Below are positions 14,533-23,123 of a stretch of DNA of 36,583 bases, in pieces. Position numbers and translations under genes: made by a program. The first letter of the stretch is position 1. Every line of letters begins with the position of its first letter. The notes below the pieces were generated by a model. That model was not told where the DNA came from, ran no database searches, and worked only from the letters and a program-made list of their open reading frames with translations. Source of the stretch: Thermincola carboxydiphila (lineage in GTDB: Bacteria; Bacillota; Thermincolia; Thermincolales; UBA2595); assembly GCA_016841325.1 (NCBI GenBank), contig JAENZJ010000031.1, positions 1-36,583 on the forward strand, read 5' to 3'.

Positions 14533-16203
14533 TTATTTGGAGAAAACCGGCCACTTCCTGTTTTTCTCCATGGCAGGCAGTACGGGATTCAGCATTTTGC
14601 CGAAAAATCCTTCGGTTTCCGGGGTCAGGCTGAACGGGTCGGGGGCAAAGGGTACCGGCAGGCAGGTATGGGGAAGCTCTTTATTTATCTTGTGGAAAAG
14701 GTACATGTCAGGGGTCCTGAAGGCAAAAAGCCAATTCGAGGCAGCCTGTTCCCTGAGGTAAGGCGCCAGGTCCTTCAGCTGCCAGACAGCTGCCCCGGCT
14801 ACCACTATTGTCAGGTCTGCCCTGACCATCTCATCATACCGGGACAGTTTCTCCGGGGTGCCCCCGGTCCCGGTCCGGCAGACCGTCCCCAGGTCAAGCA
14901 CCAGGTAATTATACCCGGACCTGATGACCCTGATCAACAGATCATTGTCTCCCGTCGGGTCCTGTGTGTAAAAATCCATACCGCAATACCTGAAAGACCC
15001 TTCAACCGGCGCCGTTTCCCGGTCTTCCTCCGCAACTGTATAATACACGGGGTTCTCGTTCATCTCCAGTAATGCTGTCCGCCAACCCTTACCAGCCAGG
15101 AAAACCGCTGTGGCAATGGCGGTATGGGTACAGCCGGTTCCCCTGGAAGCGCCGCCTACCGCAATGACCACAGTCCCGATTAATCCGCACCTGGAACCCG
15201 TCCGGTCAACAGCACGGTTGACCTGTTTCCGCTGCAGACCGGCCCGGTCTCCCCGCAGCAGGCTGCCGGCAACTGTCCTGATGATGGTCCTGATTTTGCT
15301 GCCGCTTTTACTGCCGCCTTCCCTGTTCTCACCGGCCTCGCTGCTCTGGCCGCTCTTGCTGTTCTGCCAGTTGCTGTTAAGGCTCCACTTGTCTGGTTTG
15401 CCACCGGACCTGTTACCGGTAGACTCCAGGCCCTTTAATGCCTCCAGCACTTCAGCCGCACTCTGGAAACGGTTTTGGGGGTCATTCTCCACACACCCGG
15501 CAATAATATATTCCAGGCCCTCTGAAATCGCCGGGTTCAGTCGTCGCACCGGAACCATCTGAAACGGCGGCTGCCCCGGATGTACCCCGGTGACCACGTG
15601 ATAAAGGGTGGCCCCCAGGCCGTAGATGTCAGTCCTCTCATCAGACTGCCCGTCAATCGAAAACTGTTCCGGCGCCGCATACCCCCGGGTCCCGATAAAG
15701 GTGGTATCACTTGAACAGCCCCGCTTAAACTCCCGGGCAATACCGAAATCAATCAGCCTGACCTGGTTATCCCGGTCTATAATTATATTCCCCGGTTTCA
15801 TATCCCTGTAAATAATCGGGTTCGGCTCCAGGCCGTGGAGGTAAATCAAGATTTCACACAGCTGCCTGGCCCAATGGACCACGTTTTCTTCAGTACACAT
15901 CTCCCTGGTCCCGATTACTTCCTTCAGGCCGATACCCTCAAAGTAGTCTTCTATTATATAGAGGAAATTCCCATTGCGAAAAATATCGACTATTCTGGGC
16001 AGGCTGCGGTGATTCAGCCTCTTTAATATCTCCGGCTCAGCCAGGAAATTCACCCGGAATTCCTGGGCTGTTTCCACCTCTTTTACCGCCCACCGGTTCC
16101 CCACCTTAAGGTTTTCGGCAAGGTAGACATTGCCCCACCCGCCCTGACCCAGCAGCCTTATGATACAGTACTTCCCCTCCAGAACATCCCCGCCTTGAAG
16201 CAT
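14533..16203 (-). CDS. Ser/Thr protein kinase fused to a ParA/MinD-like domain with a deviant P-loop
   Basis: A 556-residue fusion. Residues 12-270 form a Hanks-type kinase with all key residues: glycine loop G19-Q-G-G-W-G24, ATP Lys K41 (WAVKEVE), catalytic YRDMKPGN (D134, K136, N139), DFG at 152-154, GYAAPEQ and DERTDIYGLGATLYHVVTG. A Ser/Gly/Asn-rich linker (about 275-345) follows. From about 350 there is a ParA-like fold with TVVIAVGGASRGTGCTHTA, where the P-loop lysine is absent (C-T-H in place of GKT), then YNYLVLDLGTV resembling a Walker B strand and a DLTIVVAGA strand. The C-terminal domain may bind a nucleotide weakly or serve as a scaffold. No transmembrane helix is present. The start at 16203 follows GGGAGGGG by about six bases. 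It is the last gene of the Tad locus, directly after the FHA gene, so FHA binding to its phosphoproducts is plausible. Confidence 0.85.
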   Translation of the reverse strand: MLQGGDVLEGKYCIIRLLGQGGWGNVYLAENLKVGNRWAVKEVETAQEFRVNFLAEPEILKRLNHRSLPRIVDIFRNGNFLYIIEDYFEGIGLKEVIGTREMCTEENVVHWARQLCEILIYLHGLEPNPIIYRDMKPGNIIIDRDNQVRLIDFGIAREFKRGCSSDTTFIGTRGYAAPEQFSIDGQSDERTDIYGLGATLYHVVTGVHPGQPPFQMVPVRRLNPAISEGLEYIIAGCVENDPQNRFQSAAEVLEALKGLESTGNRSGGKPDKWSLNSNWQNSKSGQSSEAGENREGGSKSGSKIRTIIRTVAGSLLRGDRAGLQRKQVNRAVDRTGSRCGLIGTVVIAVGGASRGTGCTHTAIATAVFLAGKGWRTALLEMNENPVYYTVAEEDRETAPVEGSFRYCGMDFYTQDPTGDNDLLIRVIRSGYNYLVLDLGTVCRTGTGGTPEKLSRYDEMVRADLTIVVAGAAVWQLKDLAPYLREQAASNWLFAFRTPDMYLFHKINKELPHTCLPVPFAPDPFSLTPETEGFFGKMLNPVLPAMEKNRKWPVFSK

Positions 16204-16257
16204 TCGTACCCCTCCCACTTCATTTTTCCTCACCATAACTCCTGCCATTTCCAGAGC

Positions 16258-17817
16258 CTATTTAACACGAAAACAATACTCCACATTGGCAAAAGCGACC
16301 CGGTCATTATGCTTTAATTCGTACTGCTGGCTGCTCATAATGCGGGTATTATTTATTGAGGTGCCGTTTTTGGAATCCAGGTCCAGGATATAAAAGACGT
16401 TGTCAATGGTCTTAATCCTGGCATGGGTCCTTCCAATACTCCGGTCCCTGATGGCATAATCACAGGCGCTCTCATTCCTGCCAATGATAAATTCAGGTTT
16501 GTCGATCACTATTGTCTCATCCCCATTGACAGCCATAAAAAACGGGAAATTCGCAGGCCCCAGGAGTACCGTTTCTTCCGTCATATTTGCCGTATCAGGC
16601 ATATCCGGGACTGCGGGCCTATCTGCGGCCACAGGTATTATTGAGGCTGGATGCATATCCGGTCCCGGATGCATATTGGAGGCTGTGTTCACGTTTAAAA
16701 CCTGATGCACATTTGATGCCTGATGCGCATTTGATGCCTGATGTACCTTGAGGTCTCCGGGCACATGGGATGTGTTGACTTCAGCAACAAACCTCTGCAG
16801 GCCCGCATGTTGACTGAGGGTTTCTTCTTCCTGCTGCTTTCCGCGTTTGTTTCCGGACCTGACCAGCCAGGCAACGCCGGCGCCGGCTGCCAGGAGCGCT
16901 GCTGCCGCTGCGGGCAGATATCCGGCCGGCTGTGTACCGGTCAGTGTCTCTCCAATGCCTTCCCACCTGTCAAAAATATTTGATAATGCGGCTCCGGTCA
17001 CCGCCATCACAGCCAGTACTGCCAGTATCGTTGTCCTGGTGTTTTTCACCTTTCCCCTGACAGCCGTATCCAAGGGCTGCAGTTCACAGGAAATCCCGAC
17101 CCCTGACCCGGCCCCTGACCCTGCTTCTGCCCCTGCTGTGGATGATGCCCCTCCTCTCCGCCTGTCCCCTGCTGACCCTGCTGCCGCGGCATTCCTGTCC
17201 GGACAGACGTTCCCGCCTTGCCGGTCAATACTGCTGCAGTTGCCCATATCAATGCTTTTCAGCAGCCTGCTAAACTCACCGGGGTTAAACTCACCATTGT
17301 TAAAAAGTTTGAGCAGCTTCTGGACAAAATTATCCGGAGTATCAATGTTGGCACTGCCAATCAGGGTATTTACCACCATTGTCTGAAAAGACTGTCCCAC
17401 ATCCTGCTGAATTGCTGCAGGAATGTACAGCAGAAAAACCTCTCTAGATACAGGATTCAGGTAAATATATTCCTCACTGAATACAAATGAACTGCTGTCA
17501 AGGTAGTACCTGCAGCCATCAGACATAATGGAAACCATATCATCCAAAAGGCGGACAAATTCCGCCTTGCTGATGTGCTGCCTTTTAAGGTAATTTTTCA
17601 GGCTTACCAGTCCGGTGAGGTCATAATATATTTCCAGCTCAGCATTCCGTTCCCTTAACCGGATCGGCACAACCCCGGGTATCTTATTGCTGGCCATCAT
17701 TTCCACCTGAAACCCCAGGATATCATCCCGTGCAAGCCCTTCCCTGCCGAGGACAAGATAGTTTTTCCCTGAATCGACTCTGAAAGCTGTCTCAAATCCC
17801 CACAGAACACCTGTCAC
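16258..17817 (-). CDS. DUF6382-like / FHA domain membrane protein
   Basis: A 519-residue protein. Residues 1-190 (FETAFRVDSGKNYLVLG to YLNPVSREVFLLYIPA) resemble the DUF6382 region found in front of FHA domains in Clostridia. A Gly/Ala-rich linker leads to two hydrophobic segments (TTILAVLAVMAVTGAAL and AAAAALLAAGAGVAWLV), then a linker with degenerate HQASN-type repeats (16660-16745). The C-terminal FHA domain (about 430-519) has IIGRNESACDYAI, SIGRTHARI, LDLDSKNGTSIN and contains the phosphothreonine-binding Arg, Ser and Asn. It starts at GTG with GGAGGG upstream. It lies between prepilin peptidase and the kinase and probably anchors phospho-signalling at the membrane near the pilus machine. 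Partners are inferred. Confidence 0.8.
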   Translation of the reverse strand: MTGVLWGFETAFRVDSGKNYLVLGREGLARDDILGFQVEMMASNKIPGVVPIRLRERNAELEIYYDLTGLVSLKNYLKRQHISKAEFVRLLDDMVSIMSDGCRYYLDSSSFVFSEEYIYLNPVSREVFLLYIPAAIQQDVGQSFQTMVVNTLIGSANIDTPDNFVQKLLKLFNNGEFNPGEFSRLLKSIDMGNCSSIDRQGGNVCPDRNAAAAGSAGDRRRGGASSTAGAEAGSGAGSGVGISCELQPLDTAVRGKVKNTRTTILAVLAVMAVTGAALSNIFDRWEGIGETLTGTQPAGYLPAAAAALLAAGAGVAWLVRSGNKRGKQQEEETLSQHAGLQRFVAEVNTSHVPGDLKVHQASNAHQASNVHQVLNVNTASNMHPGPDMHPASIIPVAADRPAVPDMPDTANMTEETVLLGPANFPFFMAVNGDETIVIDKPEFIIGRNESACDYAIRDRSIGRTHARIKTIDNVFYILDLDSKNGTSINNTRIMSSQQYELKHNDRVAFANVEYCFRVK

Positions 17818-17837
17818 GTTGGCATCACCCTCCGCTA

Positions 17838-18365
17838 TTAAATAAGGTAAAACAAAACCCAGCTAACAACAGTGCCCGGGACAATAGCCGCCGTAAAAAT
17901 AAATTTGGATTCATTGTCCCCCCTGACACTGTAAGGGAACAAACGGCCGGTATACAATACGGTTTTGCCATAGCCACAAATTTTCCGTATCCTCTGCCGG
18001 AACTGCCGCCTCCTGACTAACAGCCAGCAAGCTATGCCGCCGCCGATATAGACTGAAAAAAAGAAACAGTATGTCACAAAAGGAAGGCCCATTACGGCCC
18101 CGATAGCGGCAAAAAGCTTAATATCCCCGGCTCCCATTACATTTATATAATAAAGTACAAATAACACCGTTACCGGGACAAACCAGCCCTGTAAGGAGAG
18201 CAGCGTTCCCGGAAAACCGGCCTCTGCCATGTTGACCAGGATACCGGCAGCGGCTGCCGGGTAAGTAACAGAGTTCTTTATCCGGCAGTACCTGATATCA
18301 TCGGCCAGCGCCATGCCAAGAGTAATTGTCAGTATCAGGGTCTTGGCATAAAACAGGGTTGTCAT
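17838..18365 (-). CDS. Prepilin peptidase, type IV A24 family (TadV/CpaA-like)
   Basis: A 175-residue membrane aspartyl protease with about five hydrophobic segments. The two catalytic Asp motifs are present: the first in ALADDIRYCRIKN near residue 20, the second as MGAGDIKLF (GxGD) near residue 80. The large N-terminal methylase domain of general prepilin peptidases is absent, as in TadV/CpaA. It should cleave the Flp-type pilin and the TadE-type pseudopilins of this locus at their Gly-containing processing sites. The ATG overlaps the stop of tadE (ATGA). Confidence 0.88.
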   Translation of the reverse strand: MTTLFYAKTLILTITLGMALADDIRYCRIKNSVTYPAAAAGILVNMAEAGFPGTLLSLQGWFVPVTVLFVLYYINVMGAGDIKLFAAIGAVMGLPFVTYCFFFSVYIGGGIACWLLVRRRQFRQRIRKICGYGKTVLYTGRLFPYSVRGDNESKFIFTAAIVPGTVVSWVLFYLI

Positions 18366-18964
18366 GGGCCGCCGGCCTTTCCGTCAGCCCAGGCCCTTTC
18401 AACAGCAGTATTGGAAAGGCGCAGCGTTCTGCCAAAAAAGGGTGCTGACAGACTGACCCGGTATTCGACCATAAGAGCAATATCTTCATTATTCAGAAGG
18501 ATATTATTAATCCGGAAGCTGCTGCCGGTGACACCGTTAGGGTTGTATACGGAAATCCCGGAGATTTCAAAAGCGGTTTCATCCAACTCTCCCAAGGGAT
18601 ACATCTCCCTTATCCGTTCCCGGGCAATCTCTTTGACTACAGTTTCCAATGCCAGACTGCTTCCTTTGGCCGCAATCCGGTTAAAGATTTCGCCGGTGAT
18701 CCCCGCATGTGCGGATTTTTCCCCTGTAATCAGGCTAAGGGCCCCGCCGTTGATTTTTAAGGCCTTCAGGGGATATGCATGTGTGGCTATCTGTTTGGCA
18801 GTCTCACTGACGGCATGATCCATGGCAATGTATATCATGACTACATTTGTAAAATTGATTACCGTCATCATCAGGCCCAGGAACACCGGAAGAATAACGG
18901 CCGCTTCCACAGTAAGACTTCCCCTGCAATCCCGAATCAGTCTCATTACTATCTTTCTCTCCAC
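18362..18964 (-). CDS. tadE: TadE-family pseudopilin
   Basis: A 200-residue protein with the TadE signature near the N-terminus, CRGSLTVEAAVILPVFLGLM: a Gly-containing prepilin-peptidase site followed by a Thr-Val-Glu start and a long hydrophobic helix. The rest is a predicted alpha/beta extracellular domain (DHAVSETAKQIATHAYP and so on). TadE is thought to be a minor pilin in the Tad pilus. GTG at 18964 is the best start: AGGAGGAG and a closer AGGA precede it. The gene ends overlapping prepilin peptidase by 4 bp. A 102-bp spacer without a gene separates it from the TadG-like gene upstream. Confidence 0.82.
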   Translation of the reverse strand: MERKIVMRLIRDCRGSLTVEAAVILPVFLGLMMTVINFTNVVMIYIAMDHAVSETAKQIATHAYPLKALKINGGALSLITGEKSAHAGITGEIFNRIAAKGSSLALETVVKEIARERIREMYPLGELDETAFEISGISVYNPNGVTGSSFRINNILLNNEDIALMVEYRVSLSAPFFGRTLRLSNTAVERAWADGKAGGP

Positions 18965-19066
18965 TATTTTTCCTGCTCCTCCTGTGAGAAATCTACCGAA
19001 GTTCCGCTAAGTGAAGTCAGGGACGCGGGCCTGTGCGGAGTAACATTCCCGGTCATTTCCGGAAGC

Positions 19067-21043
19067 CTACTGGTATCCAAACTCAACTTCCTTGGTGATA
19101 TAGCACCTGCCATCCCTGACGCTGGTACCAAACGGTCCGGACTCCAGATTATCAAAACCGGCCAGGGGCAGGAACCACATCCTTAATGAAACTGTAACAT
19201 AGCCATCTGCCAGGGTGGGCAGTTCACCTGTATCAATGCCGGACCTCTGCCTGATAAGCTGGCCGATCCGGTCCAGTTTGCCCTCTTCATCGGAATGCAG
19301 CAGCATAAAAAGCCTGAGGTGGTCCCTGTAATTGAGCGGCGGGATTTTTTCCAGTGGATTGTCAGGAAACATGGAAGCAACAGGGACACTGTCTTTGGCA
19401 ATCAGCAGTTTATAGCTATCGGCTGCAGCTTCAAGGGCCCCCATGATAAGGGAATAAACCGTCCTGGCCAGTAAATGGGCCGGCGCCTTGCTGAAGGCGA
19501 AATAGGCGGCGCTGTCCAGGGCAAACCGGGTAAAGTAAAGTTCACCTACAGCCAGGGCCATGGGCGCCCGGGTCCCATAACAAACAAATTCTGCTTCCGT
19601 GTTCCGGTAGGCATATGGGGGTACCCCCCTTGGCGGTGAGGTAAGGTATGAAAAATAGGTCAGGACATACTCATTGATATAGATTTCGTCCCTGAGTTCA
19701 GTTAACCGCTCCCCAACATTAATAATGCCAAAAATCTCCCGGAACAGTTCTGAAATGGAATCAGCCCTGGAACCATACCTTTCCTCAAACCTGTTTATAT
19801 CACCGTCAATTTCCTCCGGAGATAACAGGGCCTCAATCTGATCAGCTCCCGGTCCGCTGCCTGCTTCCGGTCCGCCACCTGCTCCCGGTGTATCCACTGT
19901 TCCCGGACTGCCATCTGCTCCTGAGGTATAATTTTCAATTTCATCCCTGAGTTTTTCCGCATGTTGGGCTGTGCCGCCCGTTTCCGGAGAAACCGGGACC
20001 CCGGCGGCTGCAGATATCCGTTCATAAGCCGCTGTTACCGCATCAATTCCCATTTTTTCGAAAATGCTGTCATCTGCCTGCTGAGTACGGGACTCAGCCT
20101 CCAGGGCCTCCCTGGTCTGTTTCACGTCATTGTCAATCCCCTGCAGGTCTAGGGCCAGCTGGTCAACAAAGGTCTCTATGCCCCGGTTAACCGTCTCCTC
20201 ACCGGTAGGCGCTACCCCTCTTCCGGCGGCTCCGTAATTCCGGTAGATATCCGTATCAGGGAATTCCTCCAGTTTTTTGATTTCCTGCTCAATCCTGTTT
20301 CTGGATTCCTCCGTCTTTTCAACTTCCCCGGCAATAGCCGACCGGTTCTCAGCCATTCGCCTTTCCAGGCGCTCCTTCTGCTGCAACAGTTCATCCAACC
20401 TTTCATTATCAGCGCCGGAACCGGTATTCCGCATCCGGGTTATTTCCCTTTTTACATTAATCAGTTCTGTCTTATCCTCCCGCATTTCACTCCTGAATTG
20501 TTTGATATTACGATTATTTTCATGGATGCTTTCTATGTTTTCATCTATCCTGGAATAACTCTTCCTTTTTTCATTATTCATATCAAAAAACCTGGCCATC
20601 TCCCCCACCTGCCGGAACTTGTCAATGAGTTCCCTGGTGATATCAACCGGCGCCCTGTACTTCATGGCTTCCAGTATCTGCTGCCTGAGGACCTCTTTCC
20701 TGCCAACAGGACGGGTAAGATAAATGTTGCCTTCTTCATACCTCAGGTCAAGTAAGCTGAATTCCTCCCGGGAAGTGTCCGGCAGGTTGGCGGTGATATA
20801 TTTATTGAAGTCCGCCGCAAAGTCGGACCTGTTGGCTCCAAACAGCATATAGCTGCTCTTCAGTCCCGTGTGATAATCTGCCATAACGGAACGGGCCGAG
20901 CTGTCGGCAATTCTCCGGACTCGGTTCTGGCCAGCCTTAATCCGGGCCAGGTCCACAAAGAGTCCGGTAAAAAAGAGTACCGCCGTAAATACGATCACCA
21001 GGTAGACTGTAATTGTTCCCTTCTCCTTTTTAAACAACTGCAT
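19067..21043 (-). CDS. Large TadG-like / DUF5702-type secreted protein with coiled coil
   Basis: A 658-residue protein with an N-terminal membrane anchor (KKEKGTITVYLVIVFTAVLFFTGLFVDLARI), a class III-like EKG-T-I motif before the hydrophobic helix as in TadE/TadG proteins. Residues about 165-285 are rich in Glu/Arg/Lys heptads (MREDKTELINVKREITRMRN and the following arginine/glutamate region), a strong coiled-coil candidate. A Gly/Pro/Ala hinge follows near 370-400, then a C-terminal domain (EAEFVCYGTRAPMALAVGELYFTRF and so on). It is best described as a Tad-locus structural or assembly protein located outside the membrane; the precise role is not known. The start at ATG 21043 has AGGAG six bases upstream, better than a TTG at 21049. 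Confidence 0.75.
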   Translation of the reverse strand: MQLFKKEKGTITVYLVIVFTAVLFFTGLFVDLARIKAGQNRVRRIADSSARSVMADYHTGLKSSYMLFGANRSDFAADFNKYITANLPDTSREEFSLLDLRYEEGNIYLTRPVGRKEVLRQQILEAMKYRAPVDITRELIDKFRQVGEMARFFDMNNEKRKSYSRIDENIESIHENNRNIKQFRSEMREDKTELINVKREITRMRNTGSGADNERLDELLQQKERLERRMAENRSAIAGEVEKTEESRNRIEQEIKKLEEFPDTDIYRNYGAAGRGVAPTGEETVNRGIETFVDQLALDLQGIDNDVKQTREALEAESRTQQADDSIFEKMGIDAVTAAYERISAAAGVPVSPETGGTAQHAEKLRDEIENYTSGADGSPGTVDTPGAGGGPEAGSGPGADQIEALLSPEEIDGDINRFEERYGSRADSISELFREIFGIINVGERLTELRDEIYINEYVLTYFSYLTSPPRGVPPYAYRNTEAEFVCYGTRAPMALAVGELYFTRFALDSAAYFAFSKAPAHLLARTVYSLIMGALEAAADSYKLLIAKDSVPVASMFPDNPLEKIPPLNYRDHLRLFMLLHSDEEGKLDRIGQLIRQRSGIDTGELPTLADGYVTVSLRMWFLPLAGFDNLESGPFGTSVRDGRCYITKEVEFGYQ

Positions 21044-21096
21044 TTTCAACTCCTGAACCTGTTGTTTTTGATCACCATTTCCAACTGTCCGGTTTC

Positions 21097-21906
21097 CTAA
21101 TTATGTCCAATGACCGTTCCGGCACAGTCTACACAAATATGGTAGCCCCCTGCATTGGCTTCATCAACTGAGCCAAACTCAATGATATTCTCCTGCTTCA
21201 TGTTTCCGATATGCCTGCAGCCGGGATAATGGTAAACCTTTTTACCATTGACATCACTTTGAGAGCTGGCAATTATTGTCCTGGCATCTCCGGCCGCGGC
21301 TTTTTCAACGGCGAAATTGGCAAGAAAATTCCTTGCTTCATTGATATATCCGGCTGCCAGTTCCCAGTTCCGGATAAACTCTACCGGCTCAGCAATAACA
21401 GAATTGGCATGCCCGGCCGCCATGGACCCAATCCTGCCTGCAGCAGGTTTGCCTGTGAGCAGTACCGGCGGTACCGCTGCTTTCCGGCTGATATCAACCG
21501 TCACTATCCTCTGCACCAGGCTGTTGCTGTAGGCAACAGAGATATCCGCCGGCTCGCTGTCCCCGGGTATGCCGCCCCGGAGCCGGGTTCGGGTCAAAGC
21601 AATGGCACTGCCCGTCTTTTGCCGTACCAGATCTGAATCGCTGTGGTCGTCAGTGATCCTCCAGTACAGACCATCAGTCCGGAAATCTCCCCCCAGGGAA
21701 CCGGTTTCCGGGTCCTTCCTGCTGTTATCCCATACGGTCGCTGTCTGCCTGGCAGAATAGACTGCGGCATCCAGCAGTACCAGTTTTTCATAAATATATA
21801 TGGAAAAAAACACAACCCCCAGGAGTACCACCAGGATAACGGGAATTACCAGGGATGCTTCCAGGGTATAACTGCCTTTCTGATTCCCAAGAACACCTCT
21901 GAACAT
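21097..21906 (-). CDS. TadE-like pseudopilin with C-terminal Ada-type zinc-binding motif
   Basis: A 269-residue protein. The N-terminus shows NQKGSYTLEASLVIPVILVV, a TadE-type prepilin signature and helix. The middle is a variable domain. The last 45 residues read VYHYPGCRHIGNMKQENII, then FGSVDEANAGGYHICVDC, matching the CxxC and HxxxC spacing of the Ada metal-binding fold often fused to secreted nucleases: H226, C230, H232, C258, C261 are candidate ligands. The whole should be exported as a minor pilin, placing the zinc knuckle outside the cell. The start at ATG 21906 is eight bases after AGGAG; GTG at 21915 would be too close. Confidence 0.78.
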   Translation of the reverse strand: MFRGVLGNQKGSYTLEASLVIPVILVVLLGVVFFSIYIYEKLVLLDAAVYSARQTATVWDNSRKDPETGSLGGDFRTDGLYWRITDDHSDSDLVRQKTGSAIALTRTRLRGGIPGDSEPADISVAYSNSLVQRIVTVDISRKAAVPPVLLTGKPAAGRIGSMAAGHANSVIAEPVEFIRNWELAAGYINEARNFLANFAVEKAAAGDARTIIASSQSDVNGKKVYHYPGCRHIGNMKQENIIEFGSVDEANAGGYHICVDCAGTVIGHN

Positions 21907-21942
21907 GGAACCCACTCCTACCCGCCCGGCTTAACCGGCCTG

Positions 21943-22143
21943 TTATTTATTCAGAAGACTCGGGGCCTCCTGTACCTCGCCGACATCAGTATTAATGGTC
22001 TCACCGATGAGCTCATTGTACCACTTGACTATTGTCTTCCGGAACATAAAGGCAATACTTACCAGGACAACCAAAATGATCACCATTTCGATTGTTTCCA
22101 TTCCCTCTTCATCCCTGAGAAATTCGGTTATCAACCGTTTCAT
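21943..22143 (-). CDS. flp: Flp/Fap-type pilin subunit
   Basis: A 66-residue pilin candidate for the Tad pilus. The short basic-acidic leader MKRLITEFLRDEEG ends in Gly, and the mature part starts METIEMVIILVVLVSIAFMF, with Glu at position 5 of the mature protein and a single long hydrophobic helix, the type IVb/Flp pattern. Cleavage after G14 by the prepilin peptidase encoded at 17838-18365 is predicted. AGGAGG is 11 bases before the ATG. It is the smallest gene of the locus, between tadC and the zinc-tailed pseudopilin, so it is likely the major pilin. The C-terminal part is polar. Confidence 0.75.
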   Translation of the reverse strand: MKRLITEFLRDEEGMETIEMVIILVVLVSIAFMFRKTIVKWYNELIGETINTDVGEVQEAPSLLNK

Positions 22144-22178
22144 ATTCTGCCTGACCTCCTTTCCTCGTTATACCTGCT

Positions 22179-22222
22179 ATACCATCACGTCCTGCCTGCC
22201 ATGCCATCACATCCTACCTGCC
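22179..22222. repeat. 22-bp tandem duplication at the tadC stop / pilin leader region
   Basis: Two adjacent 22-bp units (22179-22200 and 22201-22222) agree at 19 positions. The second unit contains the tadC stop codon. It lies just upstream of the pilin ribosome binding site and may be a small duplication without function. Confidence 0.6.
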
Positions 22223-23101
22223 CATGCTCTGGATCGCCGGGGCCAGTACAATGACAGCTATGGCCACAAACACCATCACCATCGGGAAAACCAGTTTGGC
22301 TGAGGCCTCCTCACCCTGTTTCCGGGCCAGGTCCTTCCTCTTTTCCCAGGCCTCCTGGGCCAGGGTCCTGAGGACATAGGCCAGGTCCCGGTTGCCCCTG
22401 TTGAAGTTCTGCAGCACAACAGAGATAAACCTGGTAACCTCAGGCACCTTGCACCGGAAGGCCATGTCTTCATAAGCCCTGGCAGCAGGCTTCCCCGCAT
22501 TGATTTCAGAAAGCATGAAGTTCAGTTCCTTATACAGCGGCCGTTCCAGGTCACTGTCCCGGACCGCTTTGCTGACTGCGGCAGAGAAGGGCAGTCCTGC
22601 ATTTATCATCAAAGCAAGGGTGTTGATGAATCCGGCAAGGTCAATTAGGATATCCCGTTTCTTTTGTTTCAGCCTTTTATCCAGTTGGGCATCAGCCTGG
22701 TAATAAATTAACACGGTGATTAAAACCGCAAAAAAATAAAATGATGTGTCTGCCTGTCCCAGCAGTGAAACCATGGCAAACATAAAGGCAGGCAATATCA
22801 CCAGTGCTGTCTTCTGGGCCATATGGACTGTAAAGAGGGCATCCACCCGCCGCTGTCCAAACAGGTCGGCGATTTTAGCCCTGACTTTTCGGTTGTATGA
22901 GTCAAAATTCCAGGGAACCCTAGTATAAACATACAATCCCGCAGAGGCCAGGAAAGGGAACCGGAAGCGGTATTCCTCCAGTTCAGCCCGGTAAGCGGCA
23001 CAACTGCCCCGGGATATCACCATGAGTGCTGCCAGAAAAATCACCAGCCCGAGGGCGGCAGCCTGTTTAAACAAAAAGACGATGTTTTCCAAAACAATCA
23101 C
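22214..23101 (-). CDS. tadC: Type II secretion F-family inner membrane protein TadC
   Basis: A 295-residue T2SSF protein. An N-terminal transmembrane helix (AAALGLVIFLAALMVI) and two more in the middle (TALVILPAFMFAMVSLL, FYFFAVLITVLIYY) precede the T2SSF domain (about 155-275): FINTLALMINAGLPFSAAVSKAV, VPEVTRFISVVLQNFNRGNRDLAYVLRTLAQEAWEKRK, then the C-terminal helix LVFPMVMVFVAIAVIVLAPAI. Together with TadB it forms the membrane platform driven by TadA. The gap to tadB is 22 bp, so it is co-transcribed. Confidence 0.85.
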   Translation of the reverse strand: MIVLENIVFLFKQAAALGLVIFLAALMVISRGSCAAYRAELEEYRFRFPFLASAGLYVYTRVPWNFDSYNRKVRAKIADLFGQRRVDALFTVHMAQKTALVILPAFMFAMVSLLGQADTSFYFFAVLITVLIYYQADAQLDKRLKQKKRDILIDLAGFINTLALMINAGLPFSAAVSKAVRDSDLERPLYKELNFMLSEINAGKPAARAYEDMAFRCKVPEVTRFISVVLQNFNRGNRDLAYVLRTLAQEAWEKRKDLARKQGEEASAKLVFPMVMVFVAIAVIVLAPAIQSMGR

Positions 23102-23123
23102 AACCTTATAGGCTATATATGGG

